Below the pieces are notes generated by a model. It was not told where the DNA came from. It saw only the letters and a program-made list of their open reading frames with translations, and made no database searches. From the NCBI GenBank assembly GCA_036508135.1, contig DATCHW010000151.1, forward strand, positions 1 through 20,701: a DNA stretch of 20,701 bases, in the 5' to 3' direction. The first letter of the stretch is position 1; every line of letters starts with the position of its first letter. The translations under genes were made by a program, and so were the position numbers. Positions 20,245 to 20,701 of this stretch are shown here, piece after piece. This DNA comes from DATCHW01 sp036508135 (GTDB taxonomy: Bacteria; Bacteroidota; Ignavibacteria; Tepidaquicellales; Tepidaquicellaceae).

Positions 20245-20701
20245 TTATTTTTTAAATAATTTTTTAGCATTTTCATATTCGTTTTTAAAATCGAGATGTG
20301 TATCAAGTGACGGGTCGAACATTTGAAAGCCAACATACTCTATAGATAATAAATGTAAAGCTGAAAATTGTTTATCAGGAATACTCTTCAGAGAATATTT
20401 CTTTTCAGTATCTCCCGGATAAAGTCCAAATGTTCCGAGTAAAGCAATTTCGAGAGTTACTTCCTGAACAAAGTTTTTATCTTTACCTTCGAATGTTTTC
20501 AATGCATCAAGGCAGTACATTGTCACTGCCATTGAGCCTGCAGGATTATCTTTATAACTAACACGTTTGATTGCGTCTTTTCTTTCATTTCCGTTAAAGT
20601 TTAATGGATCTTTTTTAATTTCATCCAATAAATCATCTATTCTTTTATTATTATCAGTATCTTTTTGCTCAATTAATTTGTGATATTGATTTAATTTTAA
20701 T
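20245..20701 (-). CDS. C-terminal part of an unrecognised protein (5' end beyond window)
   Basis: The - strand frame is open from the right edge (first full codon at 20700-20698) to a stop at 20245-20247, giving 151 visible residues. It begins LKLNQYHKLIEQKDTDNNKR, so a TTG at 20628 need not be the start. The C-terminal ~100 residues are helical (AGSMAVTMYCLDALKTFEG, VQEVTLEIALLGTFGLYPGD, FSALHLLSIEYVGFQM) and end in a Lys-rich helix. No catalytic motif, signal peptide or membrane segment is visible in this part, and I do not recognise the family. It lies upstream of the defence operon on the same strand. Confidence 0.7.
   Translation of the reverse strand, partial: LKLNQYHKLIEQKDTDNNKRIDDLLDEIKKDPLNFNGNERKDAIKRVSYKDNPAGSMAVTMYCLDALKTFEGKDKNFVQEVTLEIALLGTFGLYPGDTEKKYSLKSIPDKQFSALHLLSIEYVGFQMFDPSLDTHLDFKNEYENAKKLFKK

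Noticed and set aside
1..20701. tRNA, rRNA or riboswitch genes
   Set aside because: No cloverleaf with a GTTCGAATC-type T arm, no rRNA-like conserved segment and no recognisable riboswitch core was seen on either strand.

Overview
The window looks like a low-GC chromosome from the Bacteroidota/Chlorobiota/Ignavibacteriota group, with Ignavibacteria-like as my best guess. Three things point there: one clean TTG-N19-TAnnTTTG promoter of the type used by this group, secreted proteins with dockerin and beta-barrel features, and very few Shine-Dalgarno sites. Protein resemblances below are from memory of the families; no search was run.

Bases 1-7914 are ordinary chromosome on the + strand: the C-terminal end of a secreted dockerin-bearing protein, a signal-peptide-only mini-ORF, a Ppx/GppA phosphatase, DnaG primase, a small outer-membrane barrel, and a two-gene unit of PTS Enzyme I and a bifunctional phosphoglucose/phosphomannose isomerase. 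The gaps hold many palindromic hairpin elements and one good rho-independent terminator.

From about 7950 to the right end every gene is on the - strand and the region reads as a layered defence island. In + coordinate order it holds: an AbiE toxin/antitoxin pair (8067-9717) with a symmetric four-site operator; a HigB/HigA/SecB-like toxin-antitoxin-chaperone operon (10243-11615); a small HNH endonuclease (12290-12901); and a tight four-gene operon (13130-19915). In transcription order that operon encodes a DNA adenine methyltransferase without an obvious nuclease domain, a Bro-N/DinD-like protein, a superfamily 2 helicase and a GIY-YIG (T5orf172/MUG113-like) nuclease. I propose the four proteins act as one modification-based antiphage system, with the nuclease supplied in trans.

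The island is scarred. A 73-bp direct repeat (68/73 identical) flanks the toxin-antitoxin-chaperone module. A composite tandem-repeat-plus-hairpin element flanks the AbiE module. Remnants of at least one N-6 DNA methylase gene lie on both sides of the four-gene operon: two N-terminal stubs at 19968-20231 and a C-terminal stub at 11806-11934, all in the same orientation. This suggests repeated replacement of restriction systems at one site. A partial unknown protein runs off the right edge.
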